Shown here: positions 23,212-32,338 of the stretch, one piece after another
Layout: each line of letters begins with the position of its first letter
Position numbering within the stretch: position 1 is the first letter of the stretch
From: JAEWWD01 sp964440115
Lineage (GTDB): Bacteria; Bacillota; Clostridia; Christensenellales; CAG-138
DNA: 64,000 nucleotides
Reading direction: 5' to 3'
NCBI GenBank assembly: GCA_964440115.1
Contig: CAYTPV010000009.1
Span: 62,001 to 126,000, forward strand
Notes under the pieces: generated by a model
Database searches by the model: none
Told to the model about the DNA's origin: nothing
What the model saw: only the letters and a program-made list of their open reading frames with translations
Position numbers and translations under genes: made by a program

Positions 23212-23377
23212 CCGTAAATGATGCCGCTTATTCTATTTGACGATGGCACTGACAGTGGCTTCCGCCGTAACAAAGCTGAAAAATTCAAAATCATTCGCAC
23301 TTCCGCGCTACATAATATGCAACATATGTATATGCTTTGCGCTGATGATTGGAACCTTAATCGCCTAAGTAGGGGCA

Positions 23378-23411
23378 TAAAGGAAGCCCCTGCGCCAGCT
23401 TAGGGGCTTCC
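23378..23411 (-). terminator. Terminator of the fliF-fliY operon
   Basis: GGAAGCCCCT (23382-23391) and AGGGGCTTCC (23402-23411) form a 10-bp stem with a 10-nt loop, followed on the minus strand by TTTATG. It lies 24 nt after the fliY stop. Confidence 0.7.
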
Positions 23412-23435
23412 AAACATACAAGCTGCCGCAAGCTG

Positions 23436-24602
23436 TTATGCGTCGAACAGGTTATTTTTGAGCCGCCCTCCCGTTACTTGCGAACCGGAGATAATTTCAG
23501 TCACCCGCACGCCGTAATTGTCGTCTATAACTACGACTTCGCCGCGTGCAAACAGGCGGCCGTTGACCATAACATCAACCATTTCACCTGCAAGCTTATC
23601 TAAAACGATCACCGATCCCGTGGACAGCGCAAGTATATCCTTTATGCTCTTTCTGGATTTTCCAAGTTCCACAGTCACCTGCAGAGGCACATCCAATATG
23701 AGATTCAGACTGTTGTTGTACTCAGTATCTGAGTAAGCGCCAGACTGAGCCGGTTCATCAAAGGAAGAATACTGCATTGCCTTCACGCTCACGCGGTTAG
23801 CTTCCTGTGTGGGCCTTTGTACATGCGAGGGAGCAGAGGGCCGTGCAGAGGGCTGCGGTCTCTGTTCCCGTACAGGGGCGGGAGAGGGGGCCGGAGGAGG
23901 CGCAACAGGAGCACGCGAAACCGGCGGGGCAGGCGTACTCGCAGGCGCGGCGTTCATCATATCGTTGAGCAGAACACCTGCGAGTTTTCTGCCAAAATCA
24001 AAGGGCATAATCTGGAGGAGTTCGCTTTTGAGAACACCTTCTATCTCCATGGAAAAACTGATGGCAATCGTTGTATCCTGTCCGCATACAAGATCCTGAA
24101 TATCTTCTGTTTCCAGTACGATCTTCTTAGTGCGCGGAGGAGAAATGTTGACGGGCATCAATAGTATGGTGGAAAGCGACGTCGAAGCAGAACCCACCAT
24201 TTGGTTCATGACTTCGCTGATGGCAGAGAGCTGTAGCTCTTCTAACTCCGCTGTTAAGTCAATCTCACCGCTTCCGCCCATGAGCAGATCTGTAATGATG
24301 AGGACATCCTCGTTTTTCATCAGCAGGATATTATAACCGTCTACACCCGACGTATAGGATACTTCCACAGCGACATAGGGCTTTTTATAGTTTCCCAGAT
24401 CCAGTGCGCTCTGAGCAACCTTGACGTGCGGGGTGGTGATGTTTACTTTCTTGCCAAGCAGAGTGGAAAGGGTAGTCGCCGATGTACCCATACAGATATT
24501 GCCGATTTCACCCAGCGCATCCCGTTCTTCTTCGCTGAGTGAATATGGACTATCCTGAAAAACTCCCTGGAGTTCTTGCATCATATCCGCAGGGTTACTC
24601 AT
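23436..24602 (-). CDS. fliY: Flagellar motor switch phosphatase/C-ring protein FliY
   Basis: This 388-residue protein has three parts. Residues 1-210 form a CheC-like domain with two phosphatase-type helices (ALGEIGNICMGTSATTLS and AISEVMNQMVGSASTSLS, each with the E-xx-N pair). Residues 215-275 are a Pro/Ala-rich linker. Residues 300-375 are a FliN domain (LDVPLQVTVELGKSRKSIKDIL, then GEVVVIDDNYGVRVTEI). It builds the C-ring and can dephosphorylate CheY-P. This form is typical of Gram-positive flagella. The ATG overlaps the fliM 3' end by 8 nt with GGAGGAA upstream. It is the last gene of the operon. Confidence 0.95.
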   Translation of the reverse strand: MSNPADMMQELQGVFQDSPYSLSEEERDALGEIGNICMGTSATTLSTLLGKKVNITTPHVKVAQSALDLGNYKKPYVAVEVSYTSGVDGYNILLMKNEDVLIITDLLMGGSGEIDLTAELEELQLSAISEVMNQMVGSASTSLSTILLMPVNISPPRTKKIVLETEDIQDLVCGQDTTIAISFSMEIEGVLKSELLQIMPFDFGRKLAGVLLNDMMNAAPASTPAPPVSRAPVAPPPAPSPAPVREQRPQPSARPSAPSHVQRPTQEANRVSVKAMQYSSFDEPAQSGAYSDTEYNNSLNLILDVPLQVTVELGKSRKSIKDILALSTGSVIVLDKLAGEMVDVMVNGRLFARGEVVVIDDNYGVRVTEIISGSQVTGGRLKNNLFDA

Positions 24603-25599
24603 CGTCCGATTCCTCCTTTAGTATTTCCGCAATTTTAATAGAAACCTGTTTTCCTTTTAACCCCATCACGCCTCTAAACTTGGGGATATGCTCCACCAAA
24701 ACCGTAATGGGGCGGCTGATGGGATGCTCCACGCGAATGACATCTCCTATCTGAAGGTTCAAAATATCTCCAACGGTTGCATCTGTGGGGTCAAATAAAG
24801 CATGCAGCGTGAGCGGAGTAGAAGATATACGCGGGCTGATAGCGATCTCGGCATTTCGCGCCATACCGGCTTTCGGAACATCGCCGCGCTCGTTGTACAT
24901 CAGTGAAGCGGTAAGTTTTTTTGCTATCGGCTGAATGGACAAATGGGGGATACAGAAGTTAATAATGTCTGAAATAGTGCCGATGGAAACGCTGATTGTG
25001 ACAATAGCGATGGGTTCGGAACTGTTTACAATCTGCGCAAACTGCGGGCTGGTTTCTACACGGTCTGTGATTGCCTGCATGGGGCCTACCCGGTTCCAGC
25101 TTTCACTCATGATGGAAAGCATTTGGGCGCTGATACGCGACAATATGCTGATCTCAATTTCAGTGAACGGTTTACCGGCCTCTTCATCAGAAGAACTCGT
25201 ACCGCCAAGCAGACGGCTGACGATTTCATATGCAATCGAAGAGGATATCTCAAACAGCGCCGAACCGTCCAAAGGCGGCATGGTGAATATGGAAAGAAAC
25301 GCGGGCGTAGGCAGCGTATTGCTGAATTCGGCAAAAGTCTGTTCTTCAATAGAAGTTACGTCCACATCACATTTGGCGCGCAGCACGCCTGAAAGGAATG
25401 TGCTAAGACGACCCGCAAAATTCTCATAGATTAAATAGAACATGCGGATCTGTTCTTTCGTGAACTTATTTGCCGTCTTAAAATCGTAGACGCGATAAGC
25501 GACAGTTTCCACCGGCTCTTCAATAGGGGGAATATCCCTGCCTGAAGCCAGCGCAACCAACAACTCATCGATTTCGCTTTGTGATAATACGTCTGCCAA
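24595..25599 (-). CDS. fliM: Flagellar motor switch protein FliM
   Basis: This 334-residue C-ring protein has an N-terminal CheY-P-binding peptide LSQSEIDELLVAL (residues 5-17). A CheC-like middle domain follows, then a C-terminal FliN-like domain (DLGDILNLQIGDVIRVEHP-like segment near 280, ending VMGLKGKQVSIKI). The start is TTG at 25599 behind GAGGGG. The gap of about 200 nt separating it from flbD carries two hairpins and, unusually, no fliL. FliM links CheY signalling to rotor switching. Confidence 0.95.
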   Translation of the reverse strand: MADVLSQSEIDELLVALASGRDIPPIEEPVETVAYRVYDFKTANKFTKEQIRMFYLIYENFAGRLSTFLSGVLRAKCDVDVTSIEEQTFAEFSNTLPTPAFLSIFTMPPLDGSALFEISSSIAYEIVSRLLGGTSSSDEEAGKPFTEIEISILSRISAQMLSIMSESWNRVGPMQAITDRVETSPQFAQIVNSSEPIAIVTISVSIGTISDIINFCIPHLSIQPIAKKLTASLMYNERGDVPKAGMARNAEIAISPRISSTPLTLHALFDPTDATVGDILNLQIGDVIRVEHPISRPITVLVEHIPKFRGVMGLKGKQVSIKIAEILKEESDDE

Positions 25600-25743
25600 A
25601 CCAAATCCCCTCGTCTGTTTGGTAATTTAGAGTTATGCAAGTCTACTTTACCACAGAATGAAACAAATATATAGACTGAATGTAAGCGTCCGCGCATAGC
25701 TGAATGCGTTACCGGAACACAGAAGCTCAGGGCAAACAACACC

Positions 25744-25808
25744 AGCCGCAGGATAAATCATGCGGCTAGCATAAGGCTCTGGAGCAGGAATGCGCTCATT
25801 CCTGCTCC
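25744..25808 (-). other. Two hairpins in the flbD-fliM intergenic region
   Basis: GGAGCAGGAATG/CATTCCTGCTCC (25781-25808, 12-bp perfect stem that includes the flbD stop codon) is followed in the direction of transcription by AGCCGCA/TGCGGCT (25744-25767). Neither has a good T run, so they may be mRNA-processing or stabilising structures instead of terminators. No gene was seen in 25600-25795. Confidence 0.5.
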
Positions 25809-26011
25809 AAAGTTTTATTGGTGACTTCAGGCCCAAAAATCCGCCGCTTGTAAGCCACAATAAGATCCGTAATCTCCTGCGCCGTTTCCAATACCACCAG
25901 TTTCCGGCCTGAGACCATGGATACGATGGTATTGGGCGTTTCTTCAACGAACTCGATCAGGTCGCAGTTTACAAGGAACGGTTCTTTGTTGAGGCGGTTT
26001 AATCTGATCAT
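25796..26011 (-). CDS. flbD: FlbD-family flagellar protein
   Basis: This 71-residue protein MIRLNRLNKEPFLVNCDLIE continues with FVEETPNTIVSMVSGRKLVV and ends in a short charged tail. That is the standard FlbD (YlzI/SwrD) sequence. SwrD in B. subtilis raises flagellar motor power. An upstream ATG at 26023 is in frame, but the ribosome site AAGGATGG serves the ATG at 26011 better. It lies downstream of the hook gene as in other Firmicutes. Confidence 0.88.
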   Translation of the reverse strand: MIRLNRLNKEPFLVNCDLIEFVEETPNTIVSMVSGRKLVVLETAQEITDLIVAYKRRIFGPEVTNKTLEQE

Positions 26012-26099
26012 GTCTTTCACCATCCTTGAACAGTGGGGCGCCTATGTCCGGTGTCCGGGCGCGGTTTTATCCTGCCATGCGAAAAAGAGGGGTGTCAAA

Positions 26100-26924
26100 C
26101 TATCTCTTCAGATTGACAAGTTCCTCAAGCATTGAGTCGGTCGTGGTGATGATACGGGAATTGGCCTGAAAACCTCTTTGTGTGACGATCATATCCGTAA
26201 ATTCGCCGGCCAGATCCACGTTGGACATCTCCAACGTACCGGGGTTGAGTGTACCGGCGCCGTTTTCTCCGGGCTTGCTGTACTGCGCATCTCCGGAGTT
26301 GACGGTGCTCCGATAACAACTCTGGCCTACTTTTTCGAGCGCGTTTTCGTTGTTGAATGATGCGATCGCAATATAGCCTATTGTCACCTTGGCATCGTTG
26401 TTCGAACTGTCAATACCAACCACTGCGCCGCTTTCGTCGATGGAGACATCGTAGTATTTCGGGTCAATTTTGATGTTCGAAAGCGATGTCGCCGCCGTGC
26501 CGTTTGTCACAGCATACCCCTGCACAAATGCTCCGCTGGAACTGACCAAATTGTTGTTGCTGTCAGTATAGAAGTTGCCAGCGCGTGTAAACATACTCTG
26601 GCCGCCGCCAGAAAGCACGAAATACCCATCGCCTTCAATTGAAATATCCAGAGGTGCGCCCGTGTATTGGCTCGCACTTGCGGTATGCATGACGTCGATT
26701 GTTGCGATGGAAGCGCCCAGACCGATCTGTTTGGGATTTGTGCCGCCTGAAGTAGCTGTGCTGCCTGAGGCGGGGCTGATTGTCTGGCTGTATATATCCG
26801 AAAACACGACACGGCTGGATTTATAGCCTGCAGTGTTGACGTTGGAAATATTGTTGCCTATCACGTCCATGCGGGTCTGATGGTTGCGCAGACCGGTAAT
26901 GCCGGAATAAAGAGAACGCATCAT
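26100..26924 (-). CDS. flgE: Flagellar hook protein FlgE (short form)
   Basis: This 274-residue axial protein has an N-terminal rod/hook motif (LYSGITGLRNHQTRMDVIGN, then NISNVNTAGYKSSRVVF). The FlgE/F/G core follows (PLDISIEGDGYFVLS), and the C-terminal helix NVDLAGEFTDMIVTQRGFQANSRII. Position after flgD identifies it as the hook protein. It is much shorter than the hook proteins of Salmonella or many Firmicutes (about 400 or more) and lacks the outer D2-type domains, so the hook should be thin. RBS GGAGG precedes the double ATG. Confidence 0.88.
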   Translation of the reverse strand: MMRSLYSGITGLRNHQTRMDVIGNNISNVNTAGYKSSRVVFSDIYSQTISPASGSTATSGGTNPKQIGLGASIATIDVMHTASASQYTGAPLDISIEGDGYFVLSGGGQSMFTRAGNFYTDSNNNLVSSSGAFVQGYAVTNGTAATSLSNIKIDPKYYDVSIDESGAVVGIDSSNNDAKVTIGYIAIASFNNENALEKVGQSCYRSTVNSGDAQYSKPGENGAGTLNPGTLEMSNVDLAGEFTDMIVTQRGFQANSRIITTTDSMLEELVNLKR

Positions 26925-26948
26925 AGTCGTTTACCTCCGATCATGTTA

Positions 26949-27545
26949 TCAGGATATTTCAGTAATGCTGGAAACAGGGATTTCCTTTTCCCCAACGAGC
27001 GCGTAGAGTATCCCGTCTTTTGAGAACAGCTTGGATACAGCGCCGGTTACAGTTTCATCATCGATCAGGGCGGAGATGGTCTTGCCCAGAAGTCCGGTAG
27101 AGCTTGCAATGGATTGGGTGGGGGCCTCTTCAACGTTGGCGACGCCGACGAGGTCACTCAGTTGGAACTGTTTGTCCCCCATGACAAGGTAATCGACACC
27201 GTTTTGGTTAATAACTCCGTCTACCTTACCGTAAACAAGTTCAGTCTCGCCCGTCGTACTGTTTGTACTGTTGACATATACGTATTTGCCAACAAGGCTG
27301 TAGAGTTGGCTTTTCGTCATGGACTCATCCATGGATTGCAGTTTATCCAGCATGGAGAATTGCGCGAGCTGCGAAACATATTCCGTGTCGCTGGTGGGAT
27401 TGAGCGGGTCCTGATTCGCCATCTGCTCTATCAGCAGCTTCAAAAACGCGTCTTTGTCAAGCTTCTGGCCGGCAACACGCTGGCTGTTCTGAAAATCTTC
27501 CAGCGTACGCGTGGAGGTGGCGTTAACGGATTGCGTGGTTGCCAT
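26949..27545 (-). CDS. flgD: Flagellar hook-capping protein FlgD
   Basis: This 198-residue protein has the conserved FlgD N-terminal region LDKDAFLKLLIEQMANQDPLNPTSDTEY, then QLAQFSMLDKLQSMD. The C-terminal half is a small beta domain. FlgD caps the growing hook and allows FlgE to assemble. The length is usual for Firmicutes. AGGAGAAG precedes the ATG. It lies between fliK and flgE on the minus strand. Confidence 0.94.
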   Translation of the reverse strand: MATTQSVNATSTRTLEDFQNSQRVAGQKLDKDAFLKLLIEQMANQDPLNPTSDTEYVSQLAQFSMLDKLQSMDESMTKSQLYSLVGKYVYVNSTNSTTGETELVYGKVDGVINQNGVDYLVMGDKQFQLSDLVGVANVEEAPTQSIASSTGLLGKTISALIDDETVTGAVSKLFSKDGILYALVGEKEIPVSSITEIS

Positions 27546-27557
27546 AGACTTCTCCTT

Positions 27558-29018
27558 TCATGCCTGAAACTCTACTGAGCTGCCGTTTGCCAGCAACTGC
27601 TGCATATCGGCGGATGCTGCCGTAATGCTGTACGGCTCCGAATGTCCCGCTGCATATGAGCGCCTGTTTTTGGAAGAACCGGAATACTGGCTGCCGTTTC
27701 CCTGACGCGTATCGGACAGGAGCGCCGAAGTATCGTATGTTACGTCTATTTGCCGTATCTGAATACCTTTTTCCTTGAGCTGGTCTGAAAGAGTATTGAG
27801 TTCTCCGCGAATCAAGCCGCTTACGGAAGCATCCGCCGCTTTGATATGCGCTTTCAAGCCGTCGCTGTCCATGATGAGTTTTATGCTCAGTTTGCCTAAG
27901 TGTTCGGGCTTAAGAGCAACGGTGAATTCCTGCGAACTTTCTGTGGATTGAGATGACATGCTTTCTACAATCCGAGAAATGTTTTCCGCCATATCTGTTT
28001 TACCGGTTAAGGCGGAAGTTGTGGTTTGTTCGGTTGCGTTTGCGGTTTGCGCTACGCGGCTTGACGGGGCAGCGACTGCATATGCTTGCTGCGATGCTTG
28101 TGGCTGCGCGGCTGCGGGCTGTGCTTTATTCGTTTCTTCCGGTTTATCCGTATTGCCAGCTGTAGCTTTGAGACTTTGCTTCATGCCGTCGAAAAGCTTC
28201 GCAAATTCCGCAGAACCTGTTTGTGTGGATACCGATTCTGATGTATTGCCGGTATTCTCCAAGGAGCAAAGATACTCTTGGATGAGCTCTTTTATATGAG
28301 CCTGCATCGTTGTTAATGTAGTTTCATTGAGCGTCCCTGCTTCATTGCCGACAGCGTCCGTGCTGTACATTGCATCTGCGCCAGGTGAGGCTGCGTTGTC
28401 AGTATTTTTCAGCGTCGTGTTATAGAAGCTGGAAAGAAGCTGCGTAGCCTGCTGCAAAGCATCCTCTGCAGTAGCGCCGTCTTTGAGCAATCCATATCCT
28501 TCGAGAATGTCTGCAATACCCTTGAGAAGTTCGTCAGGCATATCGCCGGCAGTGTTCAGCAGCTCTGAAGCAACTGTGTTTTCCTGTGCTGTGAACGCGT
28601 CCGCGCCTGTCGTGGCCATTGTGGCTGTTGTGGTTTCGGTCGTGGTTGGAATGTTGTTCGTTGCCGTCGCTTCGGATGACTGCATGAGCAGATCAAGTAT
28701 TCTGCTGGCCGGAGTATCCAGATTTACGGGATCTGGAGCGGCAGTGTCTTCGGCTGCCTGAGCGTTGCATGCCTGTTGCTGGTTATTTCCGGATAACACA
28801 ATACCAAGACCGTTTTCTGCGGCCTGATTGCTTGCCCGGTCGTCCTCGTCCTTCGCTGATTTTCGCGTTGAGGCGGTTAAATCCGTTAAAGCATCATTCT
28901 TCAGTTGTTTAAAATTTAGAGCAGTGGATTTGACCGTCGTTGATTTGCTTGCAGCGGAAGGGCAGGGGAGCGATTCACCGGCATAATTGCTTTGAATCGC
29001 CTGAATAATAACGATCAC
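27558..29018 (-). CDS. fliK: Flagellar hook-length control protein FliK
   Basis: This roughly 486-residue protein is rich in Ala, Thr, Gln and Ser for most of its length. Its C-terminal Flg_hook domain at about 365-450 reads FTVALKPEHLGKLSIKLIMD, then KEKGIQIRQIDVTYD. It measures hook length and switches export specificity through FlhB. The start is uncertain. The first in-frame codon that can initiate is GTG at 29018, but it lies inside AGGTGATC, a strong Shine-Dalgarno match, and an ATT 12 nt further on is better spaced. A second FliK-like gene lies at 39657. Confidence 0.88.
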   Translation of the reverse strand: MIVIIQAIQSNYAGESLPCPSAASKSTTVKSTALNFKQLKNDALTDLTASTRKSAKDEDDRASNQAAENGLGIVLSGNNQQQACNAQAAEDTAAPDPVNLDTPASRILDLLMQSSEATATNNIPTTTETTTATMATTGADAFTAQENTVASELLNTAGDMPDELLKGIADILEGYGLLKDGATAEDALQQATQLLSSFYNTTLKNTDNAASPGADAMYSTDAVGNEAGTLNETTLTTMQAHIKELIQEYLCSLENTGNTSESVSTQTGSAEFAKLFDGMKQSLKATAGNTDKPEETNKAQPAAAQPQASQQAYAVAAPSSRVAQTANATEQTTTSALTGKTDMAENISRIVESMSSQSTESSQEFTVALKPEHLGKLSIKLIMDSDGLKAHIKAADASVSGLIRGELNTLSDQLKEKGIQIRQIDVTYDTSALLSDTRQGNGSQYSGSSKNRRSYAAGHSEPYSITAASADMQQLLANGSSVEFQA

Positions 29019-29048
29019 CTCACAGTATTCTTTTGTACGGGAGAAATG

Positions 29049-29819
29049 TTATGGGGTTGGGGTCGGACTGGCAGTCGGACTCACAGATGGAGCGGGCGAC
29101 TGCTGTACAGGAGCGGCCTTTTGCAGGGCAACGATCGACGTCATCACCTTGGTTGCAAGGGCTGCTTTCATATTATCCAATATTGCCGCAGATTTCTTGC
29201 TGTCCATATGAATCAGCAGAAGTGCGATATCGTCCGGGCTTTTCACCCCGCTCATTGCTTTGGCAGCTTTTACGGGATCCATATTGGAAAACATGGTAAC
29301 GGCGCTTGTAATGTCAGCAGCATTCTGAGAAGCAGCTAATGCATCGAGCTCTGCCTGCTTCTGAGTAATCGCAGCTTCTCGATCCGCCAGTTCTTTTTCT
29401 TTTGTGGCGATTGCCTTTTCACGTGATTTGAAATCCTTCGCGGCGGCCTTCTGCGCTTCTTCTGCCGCAAGAACGGCATTCTCCCTGTCCGTAAATTCCT
29501 TCTCGCGCGTATCGAGCGTATCAAGCTGGGATTTGGTAGGATCTGTGAGCTTAAGCGCAGTAATTGCGGTATCCTTGAAACCGGCGATATCGAAGTAAAC
29601 CATCCCCACAGACGCGGCGAATAGCAATGTCAGAAGCAATCCAACGATCAACACCCACGGCGTTTTTCGTTTTGGTTTGCCCTGCGGAGATTGCTTGCTG
29701 CGATTGACAGCACCCGGTTTAATCGGAGCTTTACCTTGCGCTGCGCCGCCTGCTATGGGCGGCTTCACTGCGCCTTGTGCATTTTGTGGGGTGCTTGCGG
29801 GTTTAACGTTGTCAGCCAT
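29049..29819 (-). CDS. MotE-like flagellar protein (YlxF/MgtE-N family)
   Basis: This 256-residue protein has a basic, Pro-rich N-terminus, one transmembrane helix at about residues 54-76 (WVLIVGLLLTLLFAASVGMV) and a long coiled coil (about 95-165, KEFTDRENAVLAAEEAQKAA and similar). A MgtE-N-like domain follows (ITSAVTMFSNMDPVKAAKAM to SAAILDNM), and the tail is rich in Ser-Pro. Such proteins lie between fliJ and fliK in Firmicutes and resemble the MotB chaperone MotE of Sinorhizobium. The precise role is not established. The ATG overlaps fliJ by 8 nt. Confidence 0.82.
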   Translation of the reverse strand: MADNVKPASTPQNAQGAVKPPIAGGAAQGKAPIKPGAVNRSKQSPQGKPKRKTPWVLIVGLLLTLLFAASVGMVYFDIAGFKDTAITALKLTDPTKSQLDTLDTREKEFTDRENAVLAAEEAQKAAAKDFKSREKAIATKEKELADREAAITQKQAELDALAASQNAADITSAVTMFSNMDPVKAAKAMSGVKSPDDIALLLIHMDSKKSAAILDNMKAALATKVMTSIVALQKAAPVQQSPAPSVSPTASPTPTP

Positions 29820-30267
29820 GATGTCCCTCGCTTATCGTTGTGCGGTAGGCGACCAGATCGCCGATTTCCTTTTCTTCCTCTTTGCGCAGTTCCAGCATAT
29901 ATTCTTCATATTGCTTTTCCCGCAGCTTTTCCAAAGTCTTGATTTCTCTGCGGTTTTCTATCTGAGCTTGGAGGCACTTTTCTTTTTCCCGCTCGGTTTT
30001 TGCCTTATTTTCTTCGAGTACCCGGATGGTTGCCTGCAGCCTCTCACTGTATTGCTCATACTGCAGCAGCTTTTGCGCATCAGTTCCTTTTGCGACTTCC
30101 CGCATGCAATCATGTTTCGCGTTGGTGCGGGCTGCGATGGTATCCGTGAGTTCGCGGACGATGCGCTTTAGCTTTTCTTCTATGCGCTGCATCTCCAGTT
30201 TGCGCTGTTTTTCCACTTCAAGCGCTATATCGTAGACAGACTGAAGCGTAAACGTAAACTTTCGCAT
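29812..30267 (-). CDS. fliJ: Flagellar export chaperone FliJ
   Basis: This 151-residue, almost entirely coiled-coil protein begins MRKFTFTLQSVYDIALEVEK, the typical FliJ start, and is full of Glu, Lys and Arg heptads. FliJ acts with the FliI ATPase and FlhA in type III export. The position immediately downstream of fliI supports the call. A 6-nt gap separates it from fliI, and it overlaps the MotE-like gene by 8 nt. Confidence 0.9.
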   Translation of the reverse strand: MRKFTFTLQSVYDIALEVEKQRKLEMQRIEEKLKRIVRELTDTIAARTNAKHDCMREVAKGTDAQKLLQYEQYSERLQATIRVLEENKAKTEREKEKCLQAQIENRREIKTLEKLREKQYEEYMLELRKEEEKEIGDLVAYRTTISEGHHG

Positions 30268-30273
30268 GGCGCA

Positions 30274-31593
30274 TTACCCTTTTGCAATGCCGGATAATAA
30301 TCCGAGCGTTTGCTCAAACGTGAATGCTTCCTCCATCCGCTGCTTCAGCAGGGAATGGATTGATCCAAGAAGATCTATCGCGCGGTCGATATTTGGGTCG
30401 GTGCCCTTTTTGTATGCACCGATCGCAATCAGGTCCTGCGCCTTCTGATACGTGTAAAGCATATTGCGCACGAATCCGGCTTGATCGTAATGTTCCCGCG
30501 AAGCAATCTGCGGCATCAACCTGCTTACGCTGGCCAGTACATCGATGGCGGGGTAGTGGTTGCTGTTCGCCAGATGGCGGGAAAGAACGATGTGTCCGTC
30601 CAATATACCGCGAACCGTGTCCGCGATTGGTTCGTTCATGTCGTCACCTTCCACAAGCACCGTGTACAGACCGGTGATGGCTCCTTTATCAGAAGTGCCG
30701 GATCGTTCGAGCAGTTTGGGCATGATGGCATATACGGATGGCGTGTATCCTCGCGATACGGGAGGCTCACCCACAGCCATGCCGATTTCTCTTTGCGCCA
30801 TGGCAAATCGGGTAAGCGAGTCCATCATCAGCAATACGCTCTTGCCCTGATCCCGAAAATATTCCGCGATACTGGTGCCAACGCTTGCAGATTTAAGCCG
30901 TATCAGTGCCGGTTGGTCAGAAGTCGCAATCACGACGACTGAGCGTTTTAGCCCTTCTTCGCCCAGATCATTTTCCAGAAATGCGCGAACTTCTCTGCCG
31001 CGTTCGCCAATGAGAACGATGACATTGACATCTGCCGTAGCGTTGCGGGCAATCATGCCGAGCAGTGTGCTTTTCCCAACGCCGCTTCCGGCAAATATGC
31101 CTATTCTCTGCCCTTTGCCTATGGTCAGCATGGCGTCTATGGCTTTGACGCCCAATGGCAGCACTTCGTCGATATGCTTTCGCATAAGAGGGTTGGGCGG
31201 CGGATTGTCGATGGGATACATCGTTTCGGGTTCAACCGGCCCTTTGCCGTCCATCGGGTTTCCGAATGCGTCTAATACGCGGCCAAGGAAGTTCTGACCG
31301 ACCGGTACTCGCAGCGATTCGCCTGTGGACACCACAAAGTTGTTTGGGCCAACGCCGCTAAGATCCCCCAGAGGCATCAGCAGCACTTTATTCTCCTTAA
31401 ACCCTACGACATCCGCGAGAATATGTTCTCTGCCGCGCCCGGTATATATTCGGCAAAGCTCTCCCATGTGAGTCTGCAGGCCGGCGCATTCCACCGCGAG
31501 GCCTACGACCTGGGAGACTTTGCCGATACGTTCAAACGTATCGGTTTGATTGATGATTGTTTCATATTTATTGATGTCAAAGTGCTTAATCAT
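30274..31593 (-). CDS. fliI: Flagellum-specific ATPase FliI
   Basis: This 439-residue export ATPase is related to F1-beta. The Walker A motif GIFAGSGVGKSTLLGM lies at about residue 165, Walker B LLMMDSLTRFA at about 245, and the signature PVSRGYTPSVYAIMPKLLER follows. It energises and sorts flagellar substrates at the export gate. The ATG at 31593 lies behind GAGGGTG. An in-frame upstream start at 31614 would overlap fliH by 29 nt and has no ribosome site. It overlaps the fliH stop by 8 nt. Confidence 0.95.
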   Translation of the reverse strand: MIKHFDINKYETIINQTDTFERIGKVSQVVGLAVECAGLQTHMGELCRIYTGRGREHILADVVGFKENKVLLMPLGDLSGVGPNNFVVSTGESLRVPVGQNFLGRVLDAFGNPMDGKGPVEPETMYPIDNPPPNPLMRKHIDEVLPLGVKAIDAMLTIGKGQRIGIFAGSGVGKSTLLGMIARNATADVNVIVLIGERGREVRAFLENDLGEEGLKRSVVVIATSDQPALIRLKSASVGTSIAEYFRDQGKSVLLMMDSLTRFAMAQREIGMAVGEPPVSRGYTPSVYAIMPKLLERSGTSDKGAITGLYTVLVEGDDMNEPIADTVRGILDGHIVLSRHLANSNHYPAIDVLASVSRLMPQIASREHYDQAGFVRNMLYTYQKAQDLIAIGAYKKGTDPNIDRAIDLLGSIHSLLKQRMEEAFTFEQTLGLLSGIAKG

Positions 31594-32338
31594 CGTCGTC
31601 ACCCTCAACGCCAAGCGCCGCTTTCAGCTTGCTGAATTGCGCGTCTATGCCGGTGCGGTATATCCCATCGGGGGCTTCCAGCATCAGACCGCCCGTAGCG
31701 ATTGCGGAGTCGGGTATCACCTGAAAAGGCGCGCATTTTAATTCGCTGCGCAGCTGTTCGGTCCCCTGCGCAAAGAAGCGCTCATACTCTCGCGGGTTAA
31801 GACGAATAACGAACCTTTCGCCGGATTGATGCAGCTGTATGGTCCGCCGGAGCAATTGCTCAAATACTATATCGTTTTTTTCCAACTGAATATTAACAAT
31901 TTTTTTTGCGATAGATAAAGAAAGAACAAGAACATTCTTCTCAAGTTCGCTGTCAAGTTCCTCGAGGTGCGCTTTTGTCTGCGCAACAAGCTGCGCGAAT
32001 GCATTTTCGTATTCGCGCACAGTTTCGTCCGATATTTTGAGTGCTTCCTGGCGTCCTTCCGTATAGCCGGCTCTGTATACTTCCGTTCTGATCTGTTCGG
32101 CTGTCGCATTTGCTTCTGTAAGTATGCGGGCAGCGTCAATACGTGCGTTTACAAGCAGGGTTTCAGATTCGTTTTTATCGTTTTCCTGATGCAGATTGGT
32201 TTGAGGAAGAGCAACAGGGGCGGGAGCCGCCTGCGTAACGGGTACTTCCTCAACAATTCTGTGCTCAGGAGGTTTGACAACGATAAATGAGATATTGGCA
32301 TCGAGATACTCAACAGAGGATTTGTCGATTTTAAACAA
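31586..32338 (-). CDS. fliH: Flagellar assembly protein FliH
   Basis: This 250-residue protein has a variable N-terminus. A long charged coiled coil from about residue 60 contains AGYTEGRQEALK, a family-typical segment. The conserved C-terminal FliH/VATPase-E-like domain (ENVLVLSLSIAKKIVNIQLE-like, then VIRLNPREYERF and GGLMLEAPDG) follows. It regulates FliI. It starts with TTG at 32338 behind a strong AGGAGGATGAG site and overlaps fliG by 8 nt. It ends in an acidic GDDDD tail. Confidence 0.9.
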   Translation of the reverse strand: MFKIDKSSVEYLDANISFIVVKPPEHRIVEEVPVTQAAPAPVALPQTNLHQENDKNESETLLVNARIDAARILTEANATAEQIRTEVYRAGYTEGRQEALKISDETVREYENAFAQLVAQTKAHLEELDSELEKNVLVLSLSIAKKIVNIQLEKNDIVFEQLLRRTIQLHQSGERFVIRLNPREYERFFAQGTEQLRSELKCAPFQVIPDSAIATGGLMLEAPDGIYRTGIDAQFSKLKAALGVEGDDDD

